DNA of 38,139 nucleotides from an uncultured Oscillospiraceae bacterium (GCA_905236305.1 CAJOPB010000030.1:1-38139), one strand, 5' to 3'; positions 1 through 9,735 are shown, counted from the stretch's first letter. Translations and numbers: made by a program. Notes: generated from the letters alone by a model not told the origin.

Positions 1-215
1 GGCTGCACTGCGCTGCGCGCACTCGCTGCGCTCGCACACTCCGCTCCGTGAAAGGTATTTTTGGCGACGTACATGCCGCCGCCAAAATGGTTAAAATTGA
101 TTCCGCGCTGCGACGCATAGCTAGTCCTTTAGGGCGGCGCGGAACTCTGCGAGGCAACGAGAGCTTCCCCCCTACTGTGAACAGTAGCGAAGGAACCGTG
201 TGCGACAAGGCGTGT
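1..215. other. Upstream non-coding stretch
   Basis: I see no convincing gene here. A 75-codon open frame at 48-275 has no family resemblance and runs through the malQ promoter. The stretch contains two inverted repeats: a TGGCG/CGCCA pair with flanking A/T around 55-93, and a longer imperfect one of about 11 bp whose arms lie near 100-110 and 142-152. They may be the 3' end or terminator of a gene outside the window, or an intergenic repeat. Confidence 0.4.
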
Positions 216-244
216 TTGACAAATTCTTTCAGGACTGCTACAAT
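216..244 (+). promoter_or_regulatory. Sigma-A-type promoter of malQ
   Basis: TTGACA at 216-221 and TACAAT at 239-244 are separated by exactly 17 bases, a near-consensus housekeeping promoter. Transcription would begin near 251, leaving a leader of about 47 bases before the malQ ATG at 298. Confidence 0.8.
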
Positions 245-297
245 AAATAGCCGCGCCGGTTTACCGGCAAAATGAAACAAAAAGGAAGTAAGAAGCA

Positions 298-1851
298 ATG
301 GAGCGTTCTTCTGGTATTCTGATGCCGCTTTCCTCCCTGCCCTCGCCGTATGGAATCGGCACCTTTGGGAAAGCAGCGTATGATTTCGCGGATTTTCTTC
401 ACGCGGCAGGACAGAGCTGCTGGCAGCTTTTGCCGCTGGGACCCACGAGCTACGGCGATTCGCCCTACCAGAGCTTTTCCACCTTTGCGGGGAATCCGTA
501 TAATATTGACCTGGATCTCCTGGTGAGGGACGGCCTGCTGAAAAAGAAAGAAATCACCGAGCTGAGCTGGGGTGACGACCCCCGTCATGTGGACTATGGC
601 CTGCTGTATCAAAACCGCTTTACCATCCTTGCCACGGCCAAGCAGCGGGGCTGGGTCAGAGACCGGGAGGCAGTACGCGCTTTTGAGTCGGAGAATGCCG
701 GCTGGCTGCCGGACTATGCTCTGTTTATGGCTCTGAAGCGTCACTTCGATATGAAGCCCTGGACTGAATGGCCGGATGAAAAAATCCGCCGCCACCAATG
801 GGACGCTCTGGAGCACTATCGGTCCATGCTCTGGAAGGATATTGAACTGTTTACCTATATTCAGTATCTGTTCTTTAAGCAGTGGGGGGCGCTGAAAAAA
901 TATATTAACAACCTGGGCATTCGCGTAATCGGTGATTTGCCCATCTATGTGGCGCTGGACAGCGCCGACGTCTGGGCAGAGCCCAGTCAGTTTTGCCTGG
1001 ATGAGGCGGGCTTTCCTGTGGATGTGGCCGGTGTGCCGCCGGATTATTTCACCGCGGACGGGCAGCTCTGGGGCAATCCGCTCTATAATTACGATATGAT
1101 GCAGCGGGACGGCTATGGCTGGTGGATACGCCGGGTGGGCGGCGCGGCAAAGCTGTATGATGTGATCCGCATTGACCATTTCCGCGGCTTTGAAAGCTTT
1201 TGGGCCGTGCCCTACGGGGATAAAACCGCCCGCCGCGGCCGTTGGGTCAAGGGGCCGGGGATGGACCTGGTTGGCAGACTGACCGGGTGGTTCCGGGATA
1301 TTGAGTTTATTGCCGAGGATCTGGGATATCCCTCTCCCGAGGTCGAGCGCCTTCTGCGAGATTCCGGACTTCCAGGCATGAAGGTTTTGGAATTTGCCTT
1401 TGATCACCGGGACCCCAGCAACTATCTGCCCCATTGCTACCACGAGAACTGCGTGTGCTATACCGGTACGCATGACAACGCCCCGCTGGCAAGCTGGCCG
1501 CGTGAGGCGGACCCCAAGGATCTCAAATTTGCCCGGCAGTATCTGGGCCTGAATGATCAGGAGGGCTTTAATTACGGTGTCATCCGCGGCGGCATGGGTT
1601 CTGTGGCAAAGCTCTTTGTGGCACAGATGCAGGATTATCTGGAGCTGGGAGACGGACACAGAATGAATACGCCCGGAAATCCCATGGGCAACTGGACCTG
1701 GCGGATGCTTCCCGGAGAGGCAACAAAAAAGCTGGCCGGCCGAATCCATGAGATGGCCCGTATCTATGGACGCCTGCCAAAAGAAGAAAAGAAGGCTGAG
1801 GACGGCGAGAAGAAGCTGTCTGAAGACGTCGAAAGCGCCGAAAGCGCGTAA
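298..1851 (+). CDS. malQ: 4-alpha-glucanotransferase (amylomaltase, GH77)
   Basis: This cytoplasmic enzyme transfers alpha-1,4-glucan segments between maltodextrins and glycogen-like glucans. The 517-residue length is normal for bacterial GH77. The catalytic triad is visible: Asp293 in RIDHFRG, Glu340 in EDLG and Asp393 in THDNAP. The first two share numbering with the Thermus enzyme. The substrate-loop motif GDLPIYVALDSADVW is also present. The ATG at 298 follows an AAAGGAAG ribosome binding site. The C-terminus ends in a charged Lys/Glu-rich tail of about 25 residues that is probably not part of the fold. The gene has its own promoter and terminator, so it is monocistronic, and no other glycogen gene is adjacent. 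The later phosphohexomutase could act in the same glucose-phosphate economy, but that is only an inference. Confidence 0.95.
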   Translation: MERSSGILMPLSSLPSPYGIGTFGKAAYDFADFLHAAGQSCWQLLPLGPTSYGDSPYQSFSTFAGNPYNIDLDLLVRDGLLKKKEITELSWGDDPRHVDYGLLYQNRFTILATAKQRGWVRDREAVRAFESENAGWLPDYALFMALKRHFDMKPWTEWPDEKIRRHQWDALEHYRSMLWKDIELFTYIQYLFFKQWGALKKYINNLGIRVIGDLPIYVALDSADVWAEPSQFCLDEAGFPVDVAGVPPDYFTADGQLWGNPLYNYDMMQRDGYGWWIRRVGGAAKLYDVIRIDHFRGFESFWAVPYGDKTARRGRWVKGPGMDLVGRLTGWFRDIEFIAEDLGYPSPEVERLLRDSGLPGMKVLEFAFDHRDPSNYLPHCYHENCVCYTGTHDNAPLASWPREADPKDLKFARQYLGLNDQEGFNYGVIRGGMGSVAKLFVAQMQDYLELGDGHRMNTPGNPMGNWTWRMLPGEATKKLAGRIHEMARIYGRLPKEEKKAEDGEKKLSEDVESAESA

Positions 1852-1870
1852 GAGACGCATCGTATGAATG

Positions 1871-1921
1871 AAAGCAGCGGCTGGTTCCTTTCGCTTGGAG
1901 GGCAGCAGCCGCTGCTTTTTT
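1871..1921 (+). terminator. Intrinsic terminator after malQ
   Basis: A perfect 12-bp stem (1872-1883 with 1906-1917) is followed by a run of T. It ends the malQ transcript just before the CIRCE element of clpB. Confidence 0.85.
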
Positions 1922-1928
1922 CACAACA

Positions 1929-1955
1929 TTAGCACTCGAATTTAACGAGTGCTAA
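1929..1955 (+). promoter_or_regulatory. CIRCE operator (HrcA binding site)
   Basis: TTAGCACTC (1929-1937) and GAGTGCTAA (1947-1955) flank a 9-base spacer, an exact match to the CIRCE consensus. CIRCE is bound by the HrcA repressor, which is relieved by heat shock through GroEL titration. A TATACT hexamer lies at 1978-1983, but no -35 at ideal spacing was found, so the promoter of clpB is not fixed. Confidence 0.93.
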
Positions 1956-2043
1956 TGTTTACAATTTGTTCACATGATATACTAGGTTTATTCATGATTA
2001 GCCGCTATATTAAAGGTCAGGAAAAGTCAAAGGAGGCGTCATC

Positions 2044-4641
2044 ATGAATATTGAACGTTTTACACAGAAATCCGTCTCCGCCGTGCAGGGAGCACAGGAG
2101 CTGGCCCGTGAGTACGGCAATCAACAGATTGAACAGCTGCATCTGCTGGCGGCGCTTTGCGGCGACCCTGAGGGGTTGATTCCGCAGCTTTTTACCGCGA
2201 TGGGTATTGAGTCCCGGAGCTTTGACCAGGCAGTACGCAGTGAGCTGGACCGGCTTCCCAAGGTTACCAGTTACGGTCGGGAGGCAGGAAAAGTCTATAT
2301 CAGCGCTGAGACAGACAACGCCCTGCAGAGTGCGGAGCGAATTGCGCAGTCCATGAAGGATGAGTATATCTCTGTGGAGCACATTCTCCTGGGGCTTCTG
2401 GACAGGGCGGCAGGCGCGGTAAAGGAATTGTTTCGCACCTATGATATTACCAAGGACCGGGTAATGCAGGCATTGGCCCAGGTGCGGGGAAATCAGCGTG
2501 TGACCAGTGATAATCCCGAGGATACGTACAACGCACTGAAGAAATTCGGCACGGATCTGGTAGAGCGCGCCAGGCAGAACAAGCTGGACCCGGTGATCGG
2601 CAGGGACGATGAGATTCGGAATGTGATTCGCATACTCAGCCGCAAGAGCAAAAACAACCCGGTGCTGATCGGCGAGCCCGGTGTGGGAAAAACTGCCATT
2701 GCCGAGGGGCTGGCGCAGCGAATTGTAAAGGGAGATGTGCCAAACAGTCTGAAGGACAAGACAATTTTCTCCCTGGACATGGGCAGCCTGATCGCGGGCG
2801 CAAAATTCCGCGGCGAGTTTGAGGAACGCCTGAAGGCCGTGCTGAACGAGGTGCGCAAGAGTGAGGGGCGTATCCTCCTGTTTATTGACGAGCTGCATAC
2901 CATTGTCGGCGCAGGAAAAACCGAGGGAAGCATGGACGCCGGGAACCTTTTAAAGCCCATGCTGGCCCGCGGTGAGCTCCACTGCATCGGCGCGACGACG
3001 CTGAACGAATATCGCCAGTATATTGAGAAGGATGCAGCTCTGGAACGGCGCTTTCAGCCCGTTATGGTCAACGAGCCCAACGTAGAGGATGCCATTGCCA
3101 TTTTGCGTGGCCTGAAGGAGCGCTATGAGGTGTTCCACGGGGTGAAAATTACCGACGGCGCGCTCATTGCCGCTGCCACGCTGAGCGACCGGTATATCTC
3201 CGACCGCTTTTTGCCGGATAAGGCGATTGACCTGGTGGACGAGGCCTGCGCGATGATCCGGACGGAAATTGACTCCATGCCTACGGAGCTGGATGTGATT
3301 CAGCGGCATATCATTCAGCACGAAATAGAGGAGGCGGCTCTGAAAAAAGAGGATGATGCACTGTCCCGGGAGCATCTGGCTGAAATTCAACGGGAGCTCA
3401 GTGACCTGCGGGAGGAATTCAATGCGAAGAAGGCCCAGTGGGACAATGAGAAAAATGCGATTGGCAAGGTCCAAAAGCTGAGAGAGGAGCTGGATGCGGC
3501 CAATACGGAATTGGAGCAGGCGCAGCGCAGCTATGACCTGAATCGGGCGGCGGAGCTTCAATACGGCAAAATCCCCAACCTGCGGAAGCAGCTGGAGGAG
3601 GAAGAACAGATCGCCAATGACAGCAAGGCGCGTTCTCTGCTGCGGGATAAGGTGACGGAGGAGGAGATCGCCCGCATCATCGAGCGTTGGACCGGCATTC
3701 CCGTGTCACGCCTGATGGAGGGAGAACGGGAAAAGCTCCTGCATTTGGAGAATATTCTTCATAAGCGCGTGGTCGGCCAGGATGAGGCAGTGCGTCTGGT
3801 GAGCGAAGCGATTCTTCGATCCCGGGCAGGAATTGCTGACCCCGGGAAGCCCATCGGGTCCTTCCTTTTTTTGGGTCCCACCGGAGTCGGAAAGACAGAG
3901 CTGGCAAAGACCCTTGCAGAGGCCCTGTTTGACAGCGAAAAAAACATGATCCGTATCGACATGAGCGAGTATATGGAGAAGTTTTCTGTCTCCCGCCTCA
4001 TCGGCGCGCCTCCGGGCTATGTCGGCTATGAGGAGGGCGGCCAGCTTACGGAAGCGGTAAGACGCAAGCCGTACAGCGTTGTCCTGTTTGATGAAGTGGA
4101 AAAGGCACACCCGGATGTTTTTAATGTGCTTCTGCAGGTGTTGGACGACGGCCGCATTACCGACAGCCAGGGCCGCACGGTGGATTTTAAAAATACCATT
4201 TTGATTTTGACCTCCAACCTGGGCAGCCAGCTTTTGCTGGACGGCATTGATGAAAGCGGAGAAATCCGCGAGGAGACCAGAGGCCAGATTGGCGAGCTGC
4301 TGAAACGGTCCTTCCGTCCGGAATTTCTCAACCGTCTGGACGAGATCGTCTTCTATAAGCCGTTGACGAAAGACAATATTACCCACATTATTGATCTGCT
4401 TGCCGCCGATCTGAACCGGCGTCTGGAGGATAAGCAGCTCCGTGTGAAGCTGACAGACGCTGCCAAGCAGTTTATCGTGGACAGCGCCTATGATCCCATT
4501 TACGGCGCCAGACCGCTGCGCCGGTTTGTGCAGCACAGCGTGGAAACCCTGATCGGACGTAAAATCATCGCGGATGAGGTGCACCCGGGAGCAGAGCTGA
4601 CGGTGGACTGTGTTGGAGGAGAACTGACGGTCACCGGATAA
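2044..4641 (+). CDS. clpB: ATP-dependent disaggregase ClpB
   Basis: ClpB is a hexameric Hsp100 chaperone that pulls polypeptides out of aggregates together with DnaK in the cytoplasm. The 865-residue protein has the expected order: a Clp_N repeat domain (about 1-145), AAA module 1 with Walker A GEPGVGKT at 210-217 and Walker [10 protein letters not shown], the coiled-coil middle domain (about 410-525), and AAA module 2 with GPTGVGKT starting at 611 and Walker [12 protein letters not shown]. The middle domain separates it from ClpC and ClpA. The start follows AAAGGAGG at good spacing. The perfect CIRCE element upstream places it in the HrcA heat-shock regulon. The gene stands alone, bracketed by terminators. 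Confidence 0.97.
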   Translation: MNIERFTQKSVSAVQGAQELAREYGNQQIEQLHLLAALCGDPEGLIPQLFTAMGIESRSFDQAVRSELDRLPKVTSYGREAGKVYISAETDNALQSAERIAQSMKDEYISVEHILLGLLDRAAGAVKELFRTYDITKDRVMQALAQVRGNQRVTSDNPEDTYNALKKFGTDLVERARQNKLDPVIGRDDEIRNVIRILSRKSKNNPVLIGEPGVGKTAIAEGLAQRIVKGDVPNSLKDKTIFSLDMGSLIAGAKFRGEFEERLKAVLNEVRKSEGRILLFIDELHTIVGAGKTEGSMDAGNLLKPMLARGELHCIGATTLNEYRQYIEKDAALERRFQPVMVNEPNVEDAIAILRGLKERYEVFHGVKITDGALIAAATLSDRYISDRFLPDKAIDLVDEACAMIRTEIDSMPTELDVIQRHIIQHEIEEAALKKEDDALSREHLAEIQRELSDLREEFNAKKAQWDNEKNAIGKVQKLREELDAANTELEQAQRSYDLNRAAELQYGKIPNLRKQLEEEEQIANDSKARSLLRDKVTEEEIARIIERWTGIPVSRLMEGEREKLLHLENILHKRVVGQDEAVRLVSEAILRSRAGIADPGKPIGSFLFLGPTGVGKTELAKTLAEALFDSEKNMIRIDMSEYMEKFSVSRLIGAPPGYVGYEEGGQLTEAVRRKPYSVVLFDEVEKAHPDVFNVLLQVLDDGRITDSQGRTVDFKNTILILTSNLGSQLLLDGIDESGEIREETRGQIGELLKRSFRPEFLNRLDEIVFYKPLTKDNITHIIDLLAADLNRRLEDKQLRVKLTDAAKQFIVDSAYDPIYGARPLRRFVQHSVETLIGRKIIADEVHPGAELTVDCVGGELTVTG

Positions 4642-4694
4642 AAGCGCAGCGACTGATTCCCGGCCTGGGTAATCGGACAGTGCTGCGGTAAAGG

Positions 4695-4746
4695 AAATAT
4701 ACAAGGGCCAGTCCTTCAAATTGCTGGCCTTTGTATATTTTTTTGT
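4695..4746 (+). terminator. Intrinsic terminator after clpB
   Basis: A 17-bp stem (4695-4711 with 4724-4740) with a single G-T wobble is followed by a T run, including the T-rich end of the stem. Confidence 0.88.
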
Positions 4747-4818
4747 TGTTATTTGTTTCAATCTGCCATAATAACCCATATAATTAGTACGTTACGGCAA
4801 TTTTGGGCTAAAAACTGA

Positions 4819-4847
4819 TTGCATTTCCAAATGCAGTGTGCTAAAAT
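4819..4847 (+). promoter_or_regulatory. Promoter of the murA operon, with embedded palindrome
   Basis: TTGCAT (4819-4824) and TAAAAT (4842-4847) are 17 bases apart, with TG one base before the -10. The expected transcription start is near 4854. A palindrome with 7-bp arms (TGCATTT and AAATGCA, 4820-4835) overlaps the -35 and spacer and could be an operator. Confidence 0.65.
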
Positions 4848-4941
4848 GCTTACTACCATGTTTATCCGCTGCTCCGATTGTCAAAATCATTGCGGGCAGA
4901 GGATAGACGAGAGAATTCCTTCCTTTCTGGAGGCTGTGACC

Positions 4942-6246
4942 TTGGATAAGTATATCATCAAGGGTGGTAACCAACTGTTTGGCGAGGTGGAGATCTCCGG
5001 CGCGAAGAATGCAGCTGTGGCGATTATTCCGGCGGCAATGATGGTTGACGGCGTAGTCCGCCTGGAGAATCTTCCACAAATCAGTGATACGGATAAGCTG
5101 CTGCAGATTCTGGAGCTTATGGGGGCGCAGGTCCGGATGGTCAATCCCAGCACAGTGGATATTGACTGCTCCCACGTCTCCCTCTCCAATAAGATATTTT
5201 CTTTGACACGCTCCATCCGCGCATCCTATTATCTCATCGGCGCCATGCTCGGACGCTTTGGCAAGGCAAAGACCACAATGCCCGGCGGGTGCAATTTTGG
5301 CGTCCGTCCCATTGACCAGCATGTAAAGGGTATGAAGGCGCTTGGCGCCTCCATCAGCATCGGACGGGGGCTGATCAATGCGGAGACAAGGGACGGGCGG
5401 CTGCGCGGCGCACGTATCTACCTGGACAAGGTCTCTGTCGGTGCTACGATCAACATTATGATCGCCGCTGCCATGGCGGAAGGACTGACTGTAATCGAAA
5501 ATGTGGCAAGAGAGCCGCATATTGTGGATTTGGCTAACTTTTTGAACTCTATGGGCGCAGATGTCCGCGGAGCGGGCACGGATGTGATCAAGATCCGGGG
5601 CGTCAGGTCGCTTCACGGCGGTACCTATGCGCTGATACCCGATCAGATCGAGGCCGGAACCTATATGACTGCTGTCGCTGCAGCAGGGGGAGAAGTGCGC
5701 ATCAACAATGTTATCCCGCGGCACCTGGAATGCATCTCTGCAAAGCTGCGGGAGATGGGCGTGACGGTAGAGGAACAGGGGGATGCAGTGATTGTCCGGC
5801 GGGACGGTCCTCTGGAACGGGCGAATGTAAAGACCCAGCCCTATCCCGGCTTTCCCACAGATATGCAGCCGCAGATTACCACCGTGCTGTGCATGGCGCA
5901 GGGGACAAGTGTTGTCACCGAGGGAGTCTGGGACAACCGTTATAAATATGTAAACGAGCTGCGCAAAATGGGCGCAGAGATAACCGTAAGCGGCAAGACG
6001 GCCATTATTGAGGGAGTGAATCATCTGGTGGGGGCCCCGGTCGCTGCCTGTGACCTTCGCGCCGGTGCAGCTATGGTGGTGGCCGGCCTGTGCGCAGAGG
6101 GAACCACTGTGGTGGAGGATGTCGTATATATCGAGCGCGGATACCAGGACATCGTGGGAAAGCTCCGGGCGCTGGGCGCAGACATTGTCGCTGTAACAGA
6201 GCCGGATGAACCGGAGCAGGAACGCCGGAGAGAGAATGCCGGCTGA
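4942..6246 (+). CDS. murA: UDP-N-acetylglucosamine 1-carboxyvinyltransferase
   Basis: MurA transfers enolpyruvate from PEP to UDP-GlcNAc, the first committed step of peptidoglycan synthesis in the cytosol. The protein of about 434 residues has the typical N-terminus (KYIIKGGNQLFGEVEISGAKNAA) and the fosfomycin-target loop MPGGCNFGVRP with the catalytic Cys at about 117. I chose the TTG at 4942 because GGAGG at 4929-4933 sits 8 bases upstream. The same frame stays open back to 4819, but that earlier TTG lies in the -35 box of the promoter and cannot be translated from it. The gene heads a likely operon, and its 3' end overlaps the start of the next gene. The acidic/Arg-rich C-terminal tail is slightly longer than usual. 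Confidence 0.95.
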   Translation: MDKYIIKGGNQLFGEVEISGAKNAAVAIIPAAMMVDGVVRLENLPQISDTDKLLQILELMGAQVRMVNPSTVDIDCSHVSLSNKIFSLTRSIRASYYLIGAMLGRFGKAKTTMPGGCNFGVRPIDQHVKGMKALGASISIGRGLINAETRDGRLRGARIYLDKVSVGATINIMIAAAMAEGLTVIENVAREPHIVDLANFLNSMGADVRGAGTDVIKIRGVRSLHGGTYALIPDQIEAGTYMTAVAAAGGEVRINNVIPRHLECISAKLREMGVTVEEQGDAVIVRRDGPLERANVKTQPYPGFPTDMQPQITTVLCMAQGTSVVTEGVWDNRYKYVNELRKMGAEITVSGKTAIIEGVNHLVGAPVAACDLRAGAAMVVAGLCAEGTTVVEDVVYIERGYQDIVGKLRALGADIVAVTEPDEPEQERRRENAG

Positions 6247-7039
6247 TTCCATGCAGATTGTCACCTTTGCCAGCGGCAGCAGCGGAAACTGTACCCTGGT
6301 TTCCTTTGACGGCAGATGCTTTCTGATTGATGCGGGGATCTCCTTCAAGCGCATTCGGGAGAATCTGGCGCTCTCCGGTGTTCAGCCGGACCAGCTGTCC
6401 GCAGTTCTGATCACCCACGAGCACAGCGACCATATTTCCGGCCTTGCCACAATGGTCAAACGCTGTCCGGCGCCGGTGTTCGCCACACCCGTGGTTGCCC
6501 AAATGCTGCGAAAAAGCGTGCCCGGTATTGCAGAGCGCCTGCGTGAGCTCCCCATAGGAGAGACAGCGAATATAAACGGTGTGTCTTTTCGGGCATTTCG
6601 CACGCCCCACGATACGCGGGAGAGCGTTGGCTGGCGCTTGCAGGGAGAGGAGGAGAGCTTCGCCCTGGCGACGGATATGGGAAGGGTTACAGAGGATATT
6701 CGAGAGGGGCTGACTGGCGCAGACGCAGTTCTGATCGAGGCAAACCATGATTTGGAAATGCTTCGATACGGTCCCTATCCCTATCCGCTGAAAAAACGGA
6801 TTATGTCGGAGCATGGACATCTCTCCAATTTAGACTGCGCTTCTCTGGCCTGCGACCTGTCGGACAGCGGCGTCCGCTGTATCATTCTGGGACATTTGAG
6901 CCGTGAAAACAATTCGCCGGCTCTGGCATTTCAAACGGTTTCCGCCGCTCTGGCGGGAAAGAATACCCAGCTCTATGTGGCCCCGGCTCTGACTCGCCTG
7001 ACCCTGGAGCTGGAGCGGAGAACGCCATGCTTGGCATAA
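6236..7039 (+). CDS. MBL-fold metallo-hydrolase, WalJ/YycJ type
   Basis: This is a metallo-beta-lactamase-fold hydrolase of about 267 residues. The N-terminal FASGSSGNCTLV signature and the metal-binding HEHSDH motif at 61-66 are typical of WalJ/YycJ (the ExoX-like nuclease family near walRK in other Firmicutes). The last metal ligand is probably the His of GHLSREN near the C-terminus. The ATG at 6236 has a GGAG site 5 bases upstream. An ATG at 6251 is the alternative, and family alignments would favour either. It overlaps murA by 11 bases and rlmH by 13, so translation is coupled. Here it is not next to walRK genes, so a cell-wall link is suggested only by murA. Confidence 0.85.
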   Translation: MPADSMQIVTFASGSSGNCTLVSFDGRCFLIDAGISFKRIRENLALSGVQPDQLSAVLITHEHSDHISGLATMVKRCPAPVFATPVVAQMLRKSVPGIAERLRELPIGETANINGVSFRAFRTPHDTRESVGWRLQGEEESFALATDMGRVTEDIREGLTGADAVLIEANHDLEMLRYGPYPYPLKKRIMSEHGHLSNLDCASLACDLSDSGVRCIILGHLSRENNSPALAFQTVSAALAGKNTQLYVAPALTRLTLELERRTPCLA

Positions 7040-7509
7040 CACTGCTTTGCGTGGGAAAGCTCAAGGAAAAATATTATGCAGAGGCATTGGCTGAATATCA
7101 AAAGCGGCTAAGCGCTTTCTGCCGTTTTTCTGTGACTGAGCTGCCGGAGCAGCGGCTGAACGACAGCCCCGGGCCCCGGGAAACGGCAATTGCTTTGGAC
7201 CGGGAGGCAAAGGAGCTGGAAAAGCATATTCCGGCCGGCGCCGTCGTGTGCGCGTTCTGTGTGGAGGGAAAGCAGAAAAGCAGTGAAGAACTGGCCGAGC
7301 AGCTGTGTCAGTGGAGCGGAAGCGGGAAAAGCCGGATATGCTTTCTCATCGGCGGCTCCTGCGGCCTGTCAGAGCGGATCAAAGCCCGGGCGGACCTGCT
7401 GCTCAGTGTGTCAAGAATGACATTCCCGCACCACTTGTTTCGAATTATGGCGGCGGAGCAGCTCTACCGTGCTTTTACGATTATCGAGGGAATGAAATAC
7501 CACAAATGA
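7027..7509 (+). CDS. rlmH: 23S rRNA (pseudouridine1915-N3)-methyltransferase RlmH
   Basis: RlmH is a small SPOUT-class enzyme that methylates pseudouridine 1915 in helix 69 of 23S rRNA in assembled ribosomes, using S-adenosylmethionine. The 160-residue length is typical. The C-terminal knot region reads CFLIGGSCGLSERI followed by MTFPHHLFRIMAAEQLYRA, and the protein ends in the family's YHK. It starts inside the end of the metallo-hydrolase gene. The walJ-rlmH pairing is common in Firmicutes. Confidence 0.95.
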   Translation: MLGITLLCVGKLKEKYYAEALAEYQKRLSAFCRFSVTELPEQRLNDSPGPRETAIALDREAKELEKHIPAGAVVCAFCVEGKQKSSEELAEQLCQWSGSGKSRICFLIGGSCGLSERIKARADLLLSVSRMTFPHHLFRIMAAEQLYRAFTIIEGMKYHK

Positions 7510-7607
7510 CATTACTCCGGGTGCTGTGCCGGAAGGCGCGGGATTGAGGTGCTGCTGTCTGTTGCGAGAGAACAGAACAGGGGAATATATCGGAAAGGGG
7601 AGAGGGA

Positions 7608-7928
7608 ATGGCGGAGACCTTTGGATTTGGAAAGCTGCCCGGTGATCTCTATGCGCGGTGGCCAAAGGAGGAAAATGGCGAGCCGGTCCCGCCCAAGCTT
7701 CTGCGCCGGCTGCAGTCAACGGATTTGGCGGATACGATGCTGGTGAATATGCTGGAAGCATATGGAATCCCGGCTCTGGTTATTCACCCGGGTGACGGCG
7801 CATTTGGACGGGTGATACTGGGCATTTCCGGCACAGGCAGCTGCGTTTATGTACCTGAAACTGCATGGAATGATGCAATAGAATTGATGGAGGGAAATAA
7901 CGATGACGACCTACAAAGCGGAGTATGA
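7608..7928 (+). CDS. Small uncharacterised protein (106 aa)
   Basis: I do not recognise this protein with certainty. A strong AAAGGGGAGAGGGA site precedes the ATG. It ends 26 bases inside the following phosphohexomutase gene, which argues that it is real and co-translated. The sequence is soluble, with no signal peptide or membrane segment. The middle (about 37-85: DLADTMLVNMLEAYGIPALVIHPGDG, with YVPE later) resembles the small alpha/beta domain of DUF2007-type putative signal-transducing proteins, which read paired residues from a short chain. That resemblance is from memory and tentative. Confidence 0.75.
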   Translation: MAETFGFGKLPGDLYARWPKEENGEPVPPKLLRRLQSTDLADTMLVNMLEAYGIPALVIHPGDGAFGRVILGISGTGSCVYVPETAWNDAIELMEGNNDDDLQSGV

Positions 7929-9636
7929 AAAATGGCTGAATTCCCCATCTCTGAGTGAGGACGAGTGGAAGGAGCTCGATGCCATCCGGGGGGATGAGAA
8001 GGAGATCGAGAGCCGCTTCTTTGCGCCTTTGGAATTTGGCACTGCCGGTCTGCGGGGCACCATGAAGCTGGGCCTGCATCACATGAATGTGCACGTGATC
8101 CGTCACGCGACCCAGGCCTTTGCCAACGTGGTTGCCCGTGAGGGAGAGGAAGCAAAGCGCAAGGGTGTGGTGATTGCCCGCGATTGCCGCCTCAACGGTG
8201 ATGCCTATGCCAGAGAGGCTGCCTGCATCATGGCAGCCAATGGGATTCACGTAAGAATTTTTGATGATCTGCGCCCCACACCGGAGCTGAGCTTTGCGGT
8301 GCGCTATTATCAGACAACTGCAGGCATCAATATCACCGCCAGCCATAACCCCAAGGAGTATAATGGCTACAAGGTCTACTGGTCTGACGGCGCGCAGCTT
8401 CCGCCGCACCATGCTGCTGCAATCGCGGCGGAGATGGAGCGCATTGACATCTTCACCGGCTTCGAAACCATGGATTTTGAGGAGGGCAAAAAAGCCGGGC
8501 TCATTGAAATCATCGGCGAGGAAACGGATGAGGCTTATCTGAACAAGGTGCTTGGCGAGGCTATTGACCACGATGTCGTGGCCCGGAATGCCGATAAGCT
8601 GGAGATCGTCTATACACCCTTCCACGGCGCCGGCCATCGCCTGGTGCCTGAGGCGTTGAAGCGGCTTGGCATCAAGCATCTGACCCCGGAGCCCCAGCAA
8701 ATGGTGATAGACGGTAACTTCCCTACGGTGGTGTCTCCCAACCCGGAAAATCCTGAGGGCTTTTATCTGGCAGTGGACCTGGCCAAGAAGGTGGGCAGCA
8801 ACCTGATTATCGGTACCGACCCGGATTCCGACCGCGTGGGTGTGATGGTACGGGATACCAATGGCGAATTTGTTACCATCACCGGCAACCAGATGGGCGT
8901 GCTGCTGCTGGACTATGTGATCGGCGCCCGCAACCGCACGGGAACCATGCCCGCCAATCCCGCAGCCCTGAAGACGATTGTTACAACGGAAATGGCACGG
9001 GAGATTTGCCGCCGGAACGGTATCTATATGGAGGATACGTTTACCGGTTTTAAGTTCATGGCGGAGAAGATTGCCCAGTTTGAAGCTGAGGGCAGCCATA
9101 ACTATATCTTTGCCTATGAGGAGAGTTATGGCTATATGATGGGCGATTACGTTCGGGACAAGGACGCTGTAACCGCCTCGATGATGATTGCCGAGATGGC
9201 CGCTTATTACTGCGACCGAGGCATGACGCTGCTCGATGCACTGAAGGAGCTGTACGCCAAGTACGGAAACTTTGCGGAAAAGACCCTGAACCTGGTCATG
9301 CCCGGCCTGGATGGCCTGAATAAGATGAAGCACGTTATGGGTGTGCTGCGGGAGAATCCGCCGGAGTCTGTGGCCGGCATCAGTGTTTCCCGGGTGCGGG
9401 ATTATCAGAGCGGACAGGTTTCCGTGCCGAAGCTGGGCGCAGTGGAGCAAACCCACATCAAGGGAAGCAATGTGCTTTACTTTGAATTGTCTGACGGCAG
9501 CAGCTTTATTATCCGTCCCTCCGGTACGGAGCCGAAGATCAAGGTCTATCTGCTGGTGAAGGATGAAAGCCAGGAGAAATGCCATGAGAAGATTGCCCGC
9601 TATGCAGAGTATGCGGAGACGCTGAAAGAACTGTAA
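7903..9636 (+). CDS. Phospho-sugar mutase (alpha-phosphoglucomutase type)
   Basis: This enzyme interconverts hexose 1- and 6-phosphates in the cytosol, supplying glucose-1-phosphate for glycan and envelope precursors. The 577-residue length matches the PgcA-like branch of the alpha-D-phosphohexomutases. The phosphoserine loop TASHNPKEYNGYK has the active Ser near 147. The metal loop GTDPDSDR is at about 304-311 and the C-terminal phosphate-binding loop PSGTEPK is near 540. It closes the murA operon and overlaps the small gene upstream. The substrate (glucose versus mannose) is not decided by these motifs, but length and PgcA-like features favour glucose. Confidence 0.93.
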   Translation: MTTYKAEYEKWLNSPSLSEDEWKELDAIRGDEKEIESRFFAPLEFGTAGLRGTMKLGLHHMNVHVIRHATQAFANVVAREGEEAKRKGVVIARDCRLNGDAYAREAACIMAANGIHVRIFDDLRPTPELSFAVRYYQTTAGINITASHNPKEYNGYKVYWSDGAQLPPHHAAAIAAEMERIDIFTGFETMDFEEGKKAGLIEIIGEETDEAYLNKVLGEAIDHDVVARNADKLEIVYTPFHGAGHRLVPEALKRLGIKHLTPEPQQMVIDGNFPTVVSPNPENPEGFYLAVDLAKKVGSNLIIGTDPDSDRVGVMVRDTNGEFVTITGNQMGVLLLDYVIGARNRTGTMPANPAALKTIVTTEMAREICRRNGIYMEDTFTGFKFMAEKIAQFEAEGSHNYIFAYEESYGYMMGDYVRDKDAVTASMMIAEMAAYYCDRGMTLLDALKELYAKYGNFAEKTLNLVMPGLDGLNKMKHVMGVLRENPPESVAGISVSRVRDYQSGQVSVPKLGAVEQTHIKGSNVLYFELSDGSSFIIRPSGTEPKIKVYLLVKDESQEKCHEKIARYAEYAETLKEL

Positions 9637-9701
9637 GCAGGTCTTCTGCTGGGAAGAACGCGACCGTCTTCTGCGTATAATTGTGGACTATCGCTATATA
9701 C

Positions 9702-9735
9702 CGGCCCTCCCATAACCGGGAGGGCCGTGTATTTT
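9702..9735 (+). terminator. Intrinsic terminator of the murA-mutase operon
   Basis: A perfect 10-bp GC-rich stem (9702-9711 with 9718-9727) and 6-base loop is followed by TGTATTTTC. Confidence 0.85.

Noticed and set aside
48-275. Short open frame at the start of the window
   Set aside because: It runs through the malQ promoter and has no family-like sequence or ribosome binding site.
238-1860. Long minus-strand open frames opposite malQ, clpB, murA, the mutase and the operon genes
   Set aside because: They are shadows of well-identified genes on the other strand, with no family resemblance or ribosome binding sites.
4819-4941. N-terminal extension of MurA
   Set aside because: The upstream TTG is the -35 box of the promoter, while GGAGG sits properly only before the TTG at 4942.
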